From: Porphyrobacter sp. ULC335
Lineage (GTDB): Bacteria; Pseudomonadota; Alphaproteobacteria; Sphingomonadales; Sphingomonadaceae
Reading direction: 5' to 3'
Length of the DNA stretch: 64,000 nucleotides
Assembly: GCF_025917005.1 (NCBI RefSeq)
Contig: NZ_CP078091.1
Coordinates: 930,001 to 994,000 of the forward strand
The notes below the pieces were generated by a model. The model worked only from the letters and a program-made list of their open reading frames with translations, made no database searches and was not told where the DNA came from. Shown here piece by piece: positions 9,083 through 17,323 of the stretch; the first letter of the stretch is position 1, and every line of letters begins with the position of its first letter. A program made the translations under genes and the position numbers.

Positions 9083-9138
9083 ATGCACTCTATTGCATAC
9101 CAATGCCTGCCTGATTAGGGATATGCACTATGTTGCAT
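9083..9138. promoter_or_regulatory. Two further ATGC-N8-GCAT (PadR-type) boxes
   Basis: Boxes at 9083-9098 and 9123-9138 each extend to TATGCA-N6-TGCATA. Their centres are 40 bp apart, close to the 41 bp spacing of the pair at 929-985. They precede the second LuxR-type gene and would lie inside it if its frame were started at TTG 9093, which supports the downstream start at 9201. The rest of 8881-9200 holds nothing else I recognise. Confidence 0.6.
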
Positions 9139-9200
9139 ACAAGCGTCGCCCGGCAATACCAAGTTGGGCCAGCACAGCGCCCATCGCGGGAGCCTCGCTG

Positions 9201-9926
9201 ATGCCGCAGATACGCAGATTGGGCGGGAATGCCGTGCACTCCGAAAGCGGCGCGTTGGGTCTGGCGAACGACAGCAGTCCCGCTTGGCCACCGCTTGGGT
9301 GTGTACTGATTGCCGATGCGGTGCCGCTGTTTCGCGACGGACTGGCCCGGCTGGCCGAGGTGGCCTCTCCCGGCGTGCGGGTCGAGCAGTCGGGTAGCTT
9401 CGGCGAGATCTGGCAGCTTGCCGGAGCAGGGCGGGGGCCCGACCTGTTCCTCATCGATCTTGGCCTGTCGGGTCTGGAGATCGGCTTCGCGCTTCCGCGG
9501 CTGCGCAGGACCTATCACAGTGCCTCGATCATGGCGATGTCGTTTGATGCCGATGACGCGACTATCTTCGCTGCTTTGCGCTCAGGCTGCGATGGCTTCA
9601 TTCACAAGGGACTGCCGCGAGAGCAATGCAGCAGGGCCATCGGCCGGGTGCTTGCCGGCGACTGTGTGGTGGAGCGCCGCCATGCCGGTCGGGCCGCCAC
9701 GCCAGACTCGCCCTTTCATCACGAGATCGCTCTCACGGCGCGCCAGAGCGCCGTGCTCCACCTCTTGTCCGTTGGTGCATCCAACAAGGCCATTGCCCGC
9801 GAGCTCGGGATATCCCACCTCACCGTGCGACTCCACGTCTCAAGTCTCCTGCGCATCTTCGGCGTCACCCGGCGCAACGAGGTCGCACCCAAAGCAAGGA
9901 CACTCGGGGCGCTGCCAGCAACCTGA
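9201..9926 (+). CDS. Orphan receiver-LuxR response-regulator-like protein (paralogue 2)
   Basis: 241 residues from ATG 9201 (MPQIRRLGGNA), matching the start of paralogue 3. The receiver domain keeps Asp in DLFLIDLGLSGLE and Lys in GFIHKG, but the front acidic pair is IADAVPLFRDG in place of the usual IADDHPLFRDG. The LuxR helix-turn-helix is ASNKAIARELGISHLTVRLH. The gene lies behind two PadR-type boxes. No sensor kinase adjoins it; DNA binding may be controlled by expression level more than by phosphorylation, which is inference. Confidence 0.85.
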   Translation: MPQIRRLGGNAVHSESGALGLANDSSPAWPPLGCVLIADAVPLFRDGLARLAEVASPGVRVEQSGSFGEIWQLAGAGRGPDLFLIDLGLSGLEIGFALPRLRRTYHSASIMAMSFDADDATIFAALRSGCDGFIHKGLPREQCSRAIGRVLAGDCVVERRHAGRAATPDSPFHHEIALTARQSAVLHLLSVGASNKAIARELGISHLTVRLHVSSLLRIFGVTRRNEVAPKARTLGALPAT

Positions 9927-10203
9927 GCTGGAACCTCCAGATGCCGGCGCAGACCTTGTGCCTGACAGATCATTTGGGACTGGTCGCAACACGTCGCCGA
10001 GAACGTGAGCCGAGAGGTTCGGGCTCGGTAGGTCGTATCTGAAGCTTCGCGCGATGATCATCAGGCGCCCGGCATTTTCTCGCGAGTGGCTTCAGCCCGA
10101 AACGTCTCAGGCCTGTCGCTCAGCAAACGGAAGCACCGTGCCTACCTTCACAGCGCCTGCGGTGGCCACGCATCGACTCTCGGCGACGCCCGCTTCGTTG
10201 ACG

Positions 10204-10218
10204 CCTAGCGTTGCAAAG
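10204..10218 (+). promoter_or_regulatory. Candidate operator CCTAGCGTTGCAAAG before padR/HAAS pair
   Basis: This imperfect palindrome sits directly before the padR start at 10222. It matches 12 of 15 positions with the minus-strand reading of each of the two repeats at 13259-13273 and 13287-13301, which front the ferric-reductase-like/serine hydrolase pair. A shared operator for the PadR protein encoded here is the simplest explanation. Confidence 0.5.
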
Positions 10219-10221
10219 CTT

Positions 10222-10572
10222 ATGATCACGGTCATGAACGCCGAAATGCTCAAAGGTCATCTCGACAACATTCTGCTGGCTGCCCTCCGCACTGGGCCTG
10301 CGCACGGTTACGGCCTTATCGAAGTGCTGCGGCAGCGCAGCGGCGGGCATTTCGATTTACCGGAAGGCACCGTCTATCCGGCCCTGCACCGCCTTGAACT
10401 TGCCGGTCTCGTCGAGAGCAACTGGGAGCAGTCACCCAATGGAAGGCGCCGCCGGGTCTACATCCTCACCCGGAAGGGCAGCACGTCACTTGACCAGAGG
10501 CAGTCGGACTGGACGAAGTTTGCAGAGGCGATCAGCCACTGCCTGAGCGAAGACAAGCTGTGTCACAGCTGA
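10222..10572 (+). CDS. PadR family regulator (HAAS-associated type)
   Basis: 116 residues from ATG 10222 (MITVMNAEMLKGHLDNILLA); ATG 10234 is also possible. A longer frame from 10054 has a non-family N terminus and is not used. The winged helix is clear: GPAHGYGLIEVLRQRSGGHF, LPEGTVYPALHRLELAGLVE, then RRRRVYILTRKG. The protein is short, lacking a Vir-type C terminus. Its stop overlaps the GTG of the next gene, whose HAAS domain is the usual partner of this PadR subtype. Confidence 0.88.
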   Translation: MITVMNAEMLKGHLDNILLAALRTGPAHGYGLIEVLRQRSGGHFDLPEGTVYPALHRLELAGLVESNWEQSPNGRRRRVYILTRKGSTSLDQRQSDWTKFAEAISHCLSEDKLCHS

Positions 10573-11204
10573 TCCAGGAATACTTGCTGAGCATCGAGCG
10601 CAAGCTCGATTTCGACTCCAGCCTGGCGCTGCGGGCTCGCGAGGACATCGAAGAGTATCTTCACGAACTTGCTGCTGACCGGAATCTGGGTCCGCAAGAT
10701 GCTGTGCTGCACGCGATTGCGGGCTTCGGAGATTCGGACTCGGTTGCAAGGCAGTATGCAGCATCGGGACTGGGGCGGCAGATCAGCCAGACATGGCTCA
10801 GCCTCCTTCTGGCAATGACGGGTGCATTTGTGGCCATGCGCCTGCGCGCCATCACTATCGAAGCTGAGGTGAGCGAGCTGTTCAGCGCGCTTCTCTGGGC
10901 TGATCGGTTCGCGCTTGCCACATGCCTGTGCTTCGCAGCCATCGGCCGGTTAGGCTACTCCTTCAGCCTGCCGTTGCAGGTCTGCTCGCCGCGCACAGCC
11001 TTCAGGATCTCGGTGCTGGCGATTGCCTGTTCGGTGGCCTTCGGGCTGGGGCGGGCGGCCCTCGCCTATGAGGCGATTTCGACGGGCTGGCTTGCCTTGT
11101 GCATCGTTGCCACGGCCGCTGCTGAAATGATTGCGCTCGTTGTTGCGGGCGCACGGGTGCGCAAGATGGACCGGTATTTCATGCAGGCCTCTGCCGCTGG
11201 CTGA
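10560..11204 (+). CDS. HAAS-domain membrane protein, partner of PadR
   Basis: 214 residues starting with GTG at 10560, overlapping padR. The N-terminal cytoplasmic ~75 residues (LSIERKLDFDSSLALRARED, IEEYLHELAADRNLGPQDAV, LHAIAGFGDSDSVARQYA) follow the HAAS/DUF1700 helical pattern, which in this genomic context is thought to act on the PadR protein. Four membrane helices follow, starting near residues 82, 120, 148 and 176. The pair could be a membrane-linked switch; the signal is unknown. Confidence 0.8.
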   Translation: MSQLIQEYLLSIERKLDFDSSLALRAREDIEEYLHELAADRNLGPQDAVLHAIAGFGDSDSVARQYAASGLGRQISQTWLSLLLAMTGAFVAMRLRAITIEAEVSELFSALLWADRFALATCLCFAAIGRLGYSFSLPLQVCSPRTAFRISVLAIACSVAFGLGRAALAYEAISTGWLALCIVATAAAEMIALVVAGARVRKMDRYFMQASAAG

Positions 11205-11266
11205 AAGCCCTGCGAGGTGCTCCTTCCCTGTCCGGCTCCCGGCAGCGCCCTGGCGCAGCGCAGGTG

Positions 11267-12571
11267 TCATTTCGCCACGGCCTTGAGGATTGCAGAAAAG
11301 GCCGCCTTGTCGAGCGCATGCGTCTGGATCGTGTCGCCAGCCGGGTTGGCCGAAAGCTTGACGATTACCACATTGTGCTTCGGGTTGATCACGAGATGCT
11401 GGCCAAACAGCCCTTTTGCCTCGATCGATCGGTCGGCATCGCCGGGAATCCACCACTGGTTGCGGTAGCTGTAACCGGTACGGACCGAGGCTTGCGCCGA
11501 CTGGGCGAACGCATCCCGGGCCGAGCCGTCATGAAGCCTGCCGAGAGACGACCTGCTGATGACCGCTTTTTCACGGCCCCTGTTATCGAGCATCGCTTGG
11601 CCCAGTCGCGCGAGGTCGAGGGGCGTTGCCACCAATCCCACGCTGCCAATGTTCAGGCCGTAGGGATCGACGATATAGTAGGCATCATCCTGAGCACCGA
11701 TCTTAGACCACAGTTGCCGCGATACCATCTCGGACAGCGATGTGCCGTACGTCCGCTGTAGGATCCAGGCGACGACTTCGGTATCGGCGGACATGTAGGC
11801 GAATGCACCGCCGTGTCCCGATCCCGCGCCGATCGTGGCAAGATAGTCATACATGTTCCGGGTGACCGGGAAGTCCTTCGGCGGGACGAGCAACCCTGCG
11901 GCAAAGAGGTACCTGAAGACGTCGGCTTTGGGGTCGGAGAACGATTCCCGGTAGGCGATGCCAACCCGCATATCGAGCGCGTCCTGCAATGTAGCGCCTT
12001 CCCAACCGCTGCCCTCAAGCTCGGGGATGTAGGCGGTGATCGGCTTTTCAGGATCGAGCAGGCCATCTTCGATCGCTTGCATGGCAAGCAAGCCGACAAT
12101 CGACTTGCTCATGGACCACAAAGCGTGAGGAGTCCGCCCGGTCATTCCAGAGTCGTACTGTTGGTAGACGATCTTGCCTTGGTGGAGCACCACGAGAGCA
12201 TCAGTGTGGGTGCGTCTCTGCCATTCGGCGATCGACAGCGTTTCGCCTCCTGCCATCGCGAACTCGATCTTCGTCAGATCGTGTTGCCGCCCTGCCATTA
12301 GCGGGCTCACTATCTCGGCTCGCCGGACCGATTGGGTAGGGTAGAGTTGCCGCAGATTGCGGAACGCCCAGCGCAAGTTCTCCGGCCTCAGAATATTAGC
12401 CTTGCTCACGACGGCATCAGCTGCCGGAGGAAAGCCCGCCATCCTGGTCGAAGGCAAAGGCTCAATGGCGGGAGCAGCCGATGGCTTGTCCTGCGATGCC
12501 AAGACGGGGGCGCCAAACAGCAAGCCCCCCAAGCCTGCGCAGGCGAGGAGAAACGGGATAGGTCTTCTCAT
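11267..12571 (-). CDS. Secreted serine hydrolase, beta-lactamase class C / 6-aminohexanoate-dimer-hydrolase-like
   Basis: 434 residues from ATG 12571, giving the signal peptide MRRPIPFLLACAGLGGLL; a longer frame to 12925 overlaps the next gene and is spurious. The SxxK motif is in LWSMSKSIVG (Ser153, Lys156), a Tyr motif in FAYMSADTE fits the second element, and GLFGQHLVINP ends the fold. Family members are periplasmic esterases or amidases with a penicillin-binding fold. It lies directly downstream of the ferric-reductase-like gene (46 bp), so the two form an operon. Confidence 0.88.
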   Translation of the reverse strand: MRRPIPFLLACAGLGGLLFGAPVLASQDKPSAAPAIEPLPSTRMAGFPPAADAVVSKANILRPENLRWAFRNLRQLYPTQSVRRAEIVSPLMAGRQHDLTKIEFAMAGGETLSIAEWQRRTHTDALVVLHQGKIVYQQYDSGMTGRTPHALWSMSKSIVGLLAMQAIEDGLLDPEKPITAYIPELEGSGWEGATLQDALDMRVGIAYRESFSDPKADVFRYLFAAGLLVPPKDFPVTRNMYDYLATIGAGSGHGGAFAYMSADTEVVAWILQRTYGTSLSEMVSRQLWSKIGAQDDAYYIVDPYGLNIGSVGLVATPLDLARLGQAMLDNRGREKAVISRSSLGRLHDGSARDAFAQSAQASVRTGYSYRNQWWIPGDADRSIEAKGLFGQHLVINPKHNVVIVKLSANPAGDTIQTHALDKAAFSAILKAVAK

Positions 12572-12617
12572 GAAAGCGTCCTTGACGGTGCGAGGATTGC
12601 TTGGCTGGCTGCAATCG

Positions 12618-13238
12618 TCATGCGGTGAACGGTTTGCGCGCGGCCCTGCTTGCAGACAGGCGCAACACGACCGCGAGCAGGAGGAGTGCAACCGGGATGA
12701 GATAGAACCCGCTGACCGGAATGCGCTTGGCGTTCGAAAGCATGAAATTGCCCCAGACAACCCAAACGGCGAGGGTGTGGAGCTGCTTCCAGCGCGCCGG
12801 CCCCAACTTCCGCACGGCGGCATCGAAAGACGTGGCCGCCAGGATCGTGATGAACAAGTATCCGGTGCCGCCAAGAACCAGGTTGATTGTCTTGACCATC
12901 GACCAGAAAGTGACTGGATCGGCATTCAGGAACATAATCAGAAGTATGGCATGCAGCAGGTGGGAGAAAGCGAAGCTCAACCCGAACCAGCGCCTGTTGC
13001 GGACCAGAAACAGCGAGGTAGGGGAGGGCCAAAGCTTTTGGAGAGCGGAGGCGCAGAAGGCGGCCAGAAAAAGCGCGAGCGAGAACCGCGCGGTCATTCT
13101 GACTGTGAGCCGGATGGATTCGACGCTGAAGGCGCCACTATAGAGCACCGCCCATATCACCCCGCCCATCGCGAGCGCGATGATCAGAAACAATGCCTGC
13201 CCACTGATGATGGGCCTTACCGCAGGTCGCGTCGTCAT
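12618..13238 (-). CDS. Ferric-reductase-like transmembrane protein (MsrQ/YedZ-like)
   Basis: About 206 residues from ATG 13238 with six membrane segments and histidines placed as in haem-binding ferric-reductase-like domains (FAFSHLLHAILL and WKQLHTLAVWVVW). The family moves electrons through membrane haem. No MsrP partner is encoded beside it; instead a serine hydrolase follows. Two 15-bp repeats 21-63 bp upstream probably mediate repression. Confidence 0.8.
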   Translation of the reverse strand: MTTRPAVRPIISGQALFLIIALAMGGVIWAVLYSGAFSVESIRLTVRMTARFSLALFLAAFCASALQKLWPSPTSLFLVRNRRWFGLSFAFSHLLHAILLIMFLNADPVTFWSMVKTINLVLGGTGYLFITILAATSFDAAVRKLGPARWKQLHTLAVWVVWGNFMLSNAKRIPVSGFYLIPVALLLLAVVLRLSASRAARKPFTA

Positions 13239-13258
13239 CAAACTTCCCCGTCTTTATG

Positions 13259-13301
13259 CCTAGCAACACTAGGTAGACGGGTTATACCTAGCAACGCAAG
13301 G
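13259..13301 (-). promoter_or_regulatory. Tandem operator-like repeats upstream of the reductase/hydrolase pair
   Basis: CCTAGCAACACTAGG (13259-13273) and CCTAGCAACGCAAGG (13287-13301) recur with a 28-bp period and are each near-palindromic with a CCTAG/CTAGG-like core. Read on the minus strand they are CCTAGTGTTGCTAGG and CCTTGCGTTGCTAGG, which match the site before padR at 10204-10218. Confidence 0.6.
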
Positions 13302-13394
13302 TAGTTTTTTCCGAAAAGGAGGGGGTTATTGCGCGGGCCAAGAAACCTAGGTCATTCAGATCGGTAGAGGTGAGGCAGGGTCGCTTCCTGGTTT

Positions 13395-14216
13395 TCAGTG
13401 CCCGGCCGGGTCTGACGCTATCTCGCTCTCGATCCACTGGCGATAATGCGAGATCCGGACATTGCAGTTGATCTGTCCGTACAATCCCTGGTTTGCGGTC
13501 CGCACATCGCCACCTGCCAACTTCCACGACATCATGCCAGCAACCACCCATTCGCCGTCGACATCGAACAGGGCCGGACCACCGCTGTCTCCGTTCCCGC
13601 CGACCGCCTCGAGCGGCAAGGCGGATGCACCTGTGTCGAACTGATAGCAGAACCAGCGGTCATACGCGCTGGTCACCTTGTTGAACCCGTGCCGCAATTC
13701 GGTGCGCTGCGAGCTCATCGGACTATACCCTTTGCTTCCCTCCCCGGTCGCGCCCTTGCCGATGAAGCGGAAAGTCTGCCCGAACTCTTCGTTACCAGCA
13801 TAAAGCGCGATCGGCTTAACGTCGGTCGCCGGGGTCGTGAGCTTGATGAGTGCGATATCGTCGGATGACCCGATAATGGTGAGGATCAGGACCGCTTCGC
13901 CGGTCGCCATCGCCTGATCGAAAAGCTCTTGGGGAATCGTCTTGTAGCCCGGGTGCACGATCACCCGCTCCACCGGCCTGATCTGGCCATTGATCGTTAC
14001 TTGTGTCAGCGCATGGTCCTGCGGGAGAGTATGGGCCGCAGTGACCACCCACTGGGGCGCGATCAGTGTCCCATGTCCCGAGCCGGGAATGTCGACGAGC
14101 GCGGGAAAATCGGATGTTTCGATCCGGTAATTTGCGTCATCCACGTCGTGACGGATAACCACTGCATGTGCCGGCAGGGCGATCAGGGCCATCAGAAACA
14201 CTGTCACTTTGCGCAT
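13395..14216 (-). CDS. Secreted trypsin-like serine protease
   Basis: 273 residues from ATG 14216, beginning with the signal peptide MRKVTVFLMALIALPAHA. The catalytic triad is visible: His62 in VVTAAHTL, Asp120 in SSDDIALIKL and Ser211 in GGNGDSGGPALF. The length and motifs fit a chymotrypsin-fold (S1) enzyme acting in the periplasm or outside the cell. It has no operon partner. Confidence 0.9.
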   Translation of the reverse strand: MRKVTVFLMALIALPAHAVVIRHDVDDANYRIETSDFPALVDIPGSGHGTLIAPQWVVTAAHTLPQDHALTQVTINGQIRPVERVIVHPGYKTIPQELFDQAMATGEAVLILTIIGSSDDIALIKLTTPATDVKPIALYAGNEEFGQTFRFIGKGATGEGSKGYSPMSSQRTELRHGFNKVTSAYDRWFCYQFDTGASALPLEAVGGNGDSGGPALFDVDGEWVVAGMMSWKLAGGDVRTANQGLYGQINCNVRISHYRQWIESEIASDPAGH

Positions 14217-14355
14217 TTCATCGACCTTCCGGATTACAGGCGCGGCCTGAGGGTACTTGGGGCCGCCGCCTCTAATTTGCCGGGTCACACTGGGGAACTA
14301 GAAAAGCGAACTAGTTTCCTGAGGCGCGTACCCTCCCGGCGTCGCTTGAGGCCCG

Positions 14356-15324
14356 TCAATCGGCGACCGGGGCACGAGGCTTCAGAGCAGAAGGTGGCAC
14401 GCCAAATGCCCGAGTGTAGGCCCGGGAAAAGTGGTCTGCCGAAATGAAGCCACAGGCCCGGGCTGCCTCCTTTACGCTTCGGCCGGACATCACGAGATCA
14501 CGTGCGTGCTCAAGTCTGAGCCGTCCGACAAAGGCAGCAGGAGAATGTCCCGTGGCCTGTCGAAAGCGACGTTGGAAGCTGCGCTCGCTTTCGCCCATGC
14601 GCTTTGCCATTTCGGCAACCGGGATCCGCTCGCCAATGTTCTCGACTATCCACGATGCCAGCTCGGCATATCGTCCGTCGATCCCCGCCTGGGCTTCGAG
14701 CAGCAAGGAGTGCTGGGCCTGATTGCCGTGCCTTCGCAACGGCAGCACGAGGTGGCGGGCCACGCTTGCTGCAACGCCCTCACCGTGATCGCGCGCTACA
14801 ATTGCGAGCGCCATGTCAATGCCCGTCGTGATCCCCGCCGAAGTCCACAACTTCCCGTCTTCGACATAGATGGGATCCGGATCAATGGTGACCGAAGGGA
14901 AAAGCTGAGACAGTAGGCGGGAAGATGCCCAGTGTGTGGCAATCCTTTTCCCATCTGCAAGGCCCCATGCTGCAATGACAAAGGAGCCGGTACATACTGA
15001 CCCGAAACGCGCAGCATGCTGGGAAACCGCGCGCGCCCATGAAGCCATCTTCTGGTCGGTGCATAGAAGCCTGAGCCCTTCTTCGGAGCCGCCGGCAACA
15101 AGCAGCAAATCTATCGAGGAAACGGCGATGGATTCGGCAGACTGGGTTGAAATTCCTATGCCGCAGCTGCTGGCTATTTCGCCCCCTTGAGATGATACCA
15201 GAGTGATTTTGTACGGGCTTGTTCCCGGCACTTCGGCCGCGGTGGCGAACACGCTCGCGGGCCCTGATACGTCAAGCAATTGGCATCCGGGGAAGGTGAC
15301 AATGACAATGTGGCGATCCTTCAT
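14356..15324 (-). CDS. GlxA family AraC-type transcriptional regulator
   Basis: 322 residues from ATG 15324 (MKDRHIVIVTFPGCQLLDVS). An N-terminal DJ-1/PfpI-like domain (about 1-185, with FGSVCTGSFVIAAWGLADGK around the nucleophile-elbow Cys) is joined to a C-terminal AraC/XylS double helix-turn-helix (IPVAEMAKRMGESERSFQRR and CGFISADHFSRAYTRAFGV). The arrangement is that of GlxA-type activators. The target genes are not evident. Confidence 0.9.
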   Translation of the reverse strand: MKDRHIVIVTFPGCQLLDVSGPASVFATAAEVPGTSPYKITLVSSQGGEIASSCGIGISTQSAESIAVSSIDLLLVAGGSEEGLRLLCTDQKMASWARAVSQHAARFGSVCTGSFVIAAWGLADGKRIATHWASSRLLSQLFPSVTIDPDPIYVEDGKLWTSAGITTGIDMALAIVARDHGEGVAASVARHLVLPLRRHGNQAQHSLLLEAQAGIDGRYAELASWIVENIGERIPVAEMAKRMGESERSFQRRFRQATGHSPAAFVGRLRLEHARDLVMSGRSVKEAARACGFISADHFSRAYTRAFGVPPSALKPRAPVAD

Positions 15325-15786
15325 TTGGCGGGAAATGCAAGATGTCTGTCGTTGCTGCCACATGTTTTTCCTTCCATCCCTTTGTCTTGCTTACGAGACA
15401 CGCCTTACCTTGCGGCTTGCAGCTGACCTCCGGGGGCAGTGGGATGGTGCTTTCACGCCGAACCAGTGATGCCCGATCTGCACGGCTCGACCCGCGCGCG
15501 CCGGAGCTTGACTGGAAGGCCGGTTCATTTAATTATTACGCGTTATATTTATAAATGAAACGGTCATGAGCCTCAATTCGCCTGCAAAATGGTTTGGGTT
15601 CGTGTTGCGGATGCCGATGGCAGACTGCGCCGTACCTCAGCGGCACGGGCGACAACCGACCCCAGTGTTCCGCACTCCATTCGTCCGTCTGGCTTGGTTC
15701 ATCGCTGTCAGTGGTTTGAATTGGAGCAACAGCGATACCCCTAAGCAGTGCGCTCGCCCGTTACGCTTGGGATCGCTTTGGCAATG
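15325..15786. other. Intergenic region with an AT-rich inverted repeat
   Basis: No gene is seen. At 15524-15559 an inverted repeat TTCATTTA...TAAATGAA with a 20-nt AT-rich loop (including ACGCGT) stands out from the GC-rich surroundings. It lies about 230 bp before paralogue 3 and may be a promoter or binding site for it or for an untranslated leader. Confidence 0.4.
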
Positions 15787-16530
15787 ATGCCGCAGGTTCG
15801 CAGATTGACTGGCGACGCCGGCAAGCACGGCCTTGACCCGTCAGGCCTGACAGGCTGCGTCGAGCCTGCTGATAGCTGCAGTCTTGCCTGGCCACAGCTC
15901 GGCTGTGTGATGATCGCTGATGGGCTGCCGCTGTTCCGCGATGGGCTTGCCCGGCTGGCCGAGGCTTCCTCCCCCGGCGTCAGGGTCGAGCAATTGGGCA
16001 GCGTTGGCGAGATCTGGGAGCTTGCCGGAGCGGGGCGAGCGCCGGACCTCTTCCTTATCGATCTTGGTCTGCCGGGGCTTGAGATCGGCTTTGCGCTTCC
16101 CCGCTTGCGCCGGACCTATCGCAATGCTTCGATCATGGCGATGTCGCTCGACGCTGACGATGCGACCATCGCAGCTGCCATGCGGTCGGGCTGTGACGGC
16201 TTCATCCACAAGGGGTTGCCCCGCGAGCAATGCGGCGGGGCAATCGGCCGGGTGCTGGCCGGCGCCTGTGTGATTGAGCGCAGCGGCACGGGTGTCGCCG
16301 CCAAACAGGCCCCGGCGGTTGATCATGCGCTGGCCCTCACCGGGCGACAGCGCGAAGTGCTGGACATGCTCTCGCGGCACGCGACCAACAAGTTCATCGC
16401 CCGCGAGCTTGGGATCTCCCATCTCACGGTTCGTCTCCATGTTTCTGCCCTGTTGCGCATCTTCGGTGTCACCCGTCGGAGCGAAGTCGCGCCCAAGGCA
16501 CGGGTCCTCGGAATGCTGCCTGACGATTGA
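15787..16530 (+). CDS. Orphan receiver-LuxR response-regulator-like protein (paralogue 3)
   Basis: 247 residues from ATG 15787 (MPQVRRLTGDA); an ATG three bases earlier is equivalent. It is very close to paralogue 2 through the whole receiver domain (IADGLPLFRDGLARLAEASS, DLFLIDLGLPGLEIGFALPR, GFIHKGLPREQC) and to both paralogues in the helix-turn-helix (FIARELGISHLTVRLHVSAL). As in the others, the acidic pocket is reduced. No kinase is nearby. The three copies likely arose by local duplication and dispersal. Confidence 0.85.
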   Translation: MPQVRRLTGDAGKHGLDPSGLTGCVEPADSCSLAWPQLGCVMIADGLPLFRDGLARLAEASSPGVRVEQLGSVGEIWELAGAGRAPDLFLIDLGLPGLEIGFALPRLRRTYRNASIMAMSLDADDATIAAAMRSGCDGFIHKGLPREQCGGAIGRVLAGACVIERSGTGVAAKQAPAVDHALALTGRQREVLDMLSRHATNKFIARELGISHLTVRLHVSALLRIFGVTRRSEVAPKARVLGMLPDD

Positions 16531-17066
16531 TGCTCAATACGCCAGCCTGTTTCCTTTCGGATGAATGGCAAAAACAGACCAGTGGCGCATGTTGTACCCG
16601 CGCGGACCAAGGCCAGGCTCCGTCTGCCGCCATCTAATCTGTCGATGCAATGGCGGGCTGCTCGCGGATAACGCGGCTTTCGAAGAGATAGCTGGGCGAC
16701 CGGCCGAGCGTTCGTCCACCGTAAACGCCGGGCAGACCTACGAGTGCATCGCCCGTTCGCTGCCGTTCTGAAAACCTGATCCCGCCAACTCGCAGGATTG
16801 CGGCTTTGACCATCCAGGGGGGACCTGTGCCGACAAGCAGCAGAGCCTTCTTCAGGGGGAGAGGAGCATATTCGTCGCTCGTTGGGCTGCGGTTATGAGA
16901 GTGACCGGCCGTGATCCACAGCGCGCGAGCCAAACTGTCGATTTTCCGTGGCGCACCGGATTTCGAAAAGGCGGATATCGGTGGATTCCAGGTGGAAGCC
17001 ACAGCCTATCGCGCGGTCGTGGCGCTGGGGCGCCCGGAAACTAATCCGTGAATTTCTCGGAAATAA
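16531..17066. other. Gap between paralogue 3 and the tRNA fragment
   Basis: Only weak frames are present, for example 16634-17002 on the minus strand, with no recognisable motif. If the tRNA fragment marks an integration site, this is the ancestral chromosomal flank on the 3' side of tRNA-Gly. I see nothing else here. Confidence 0.35.
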
Positions 17067-17111
17067 TGGAGCGGGCGAAGGGATTCGAACCCTCGACCCC
17101 AACCTTGGCAA
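17067..17111 (-). tRNA. 3' fragment of tRNA-Gly(GCC), probable attachment site
   Basis: Read on the minus strand the segment runs from the anticodon loop TTGCCAA through GGTTG, the T-arm GAGGG-TTCGAAT-CCCTT, the acceptor strand CGCCCGC, the discriminator T and CCA. The bases 5' of the loop (GGGCGAA) do not pair with GGTTG, and no D-arm is present, so only the 3' half exists. A 3'-end fragment of exactly this kind is left when an element integrates into a tRNA gene, and an integrase gene begins 213 bp away. An intact copy is expected at the far end of the element and is not in this window. Confidence 0.75.
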
Positions 17112-17323
17112 TTCGCCCGAGACACTTTTTACAGCTTTGCCGATTGCACGCTACAGCTCTCCAATACCCTAAATTTCATAGGAAATATTGCGATTCGCCG
17201 CCGCCCGTGGTACTCTGTGACACGCCAGATTTTGATCTGAAATGATTACGAAGTAAGCAATTTGGGCTGATCTGGCGTCGAAAATAAGCAAGTTTTCTGT
17301 TTCCCAGCCAAGGTATTGAAGTG

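Noticed and set aside
11264..11761. 165-codon plus-strand frame
   Set aside because: Antisense to the serine hydrolase gene, without motifs.
16634..17002. Minus-strand frame left of the tRNA fragment
   Set aside because: No motif, poor start and composition; may be chance.
17067..17111. Complete tRNA-Gly gene
   Set aside because: The 5' anticodon strand, D-arm and 5' acceptor strand are absent, so it is only a 3' fragment.
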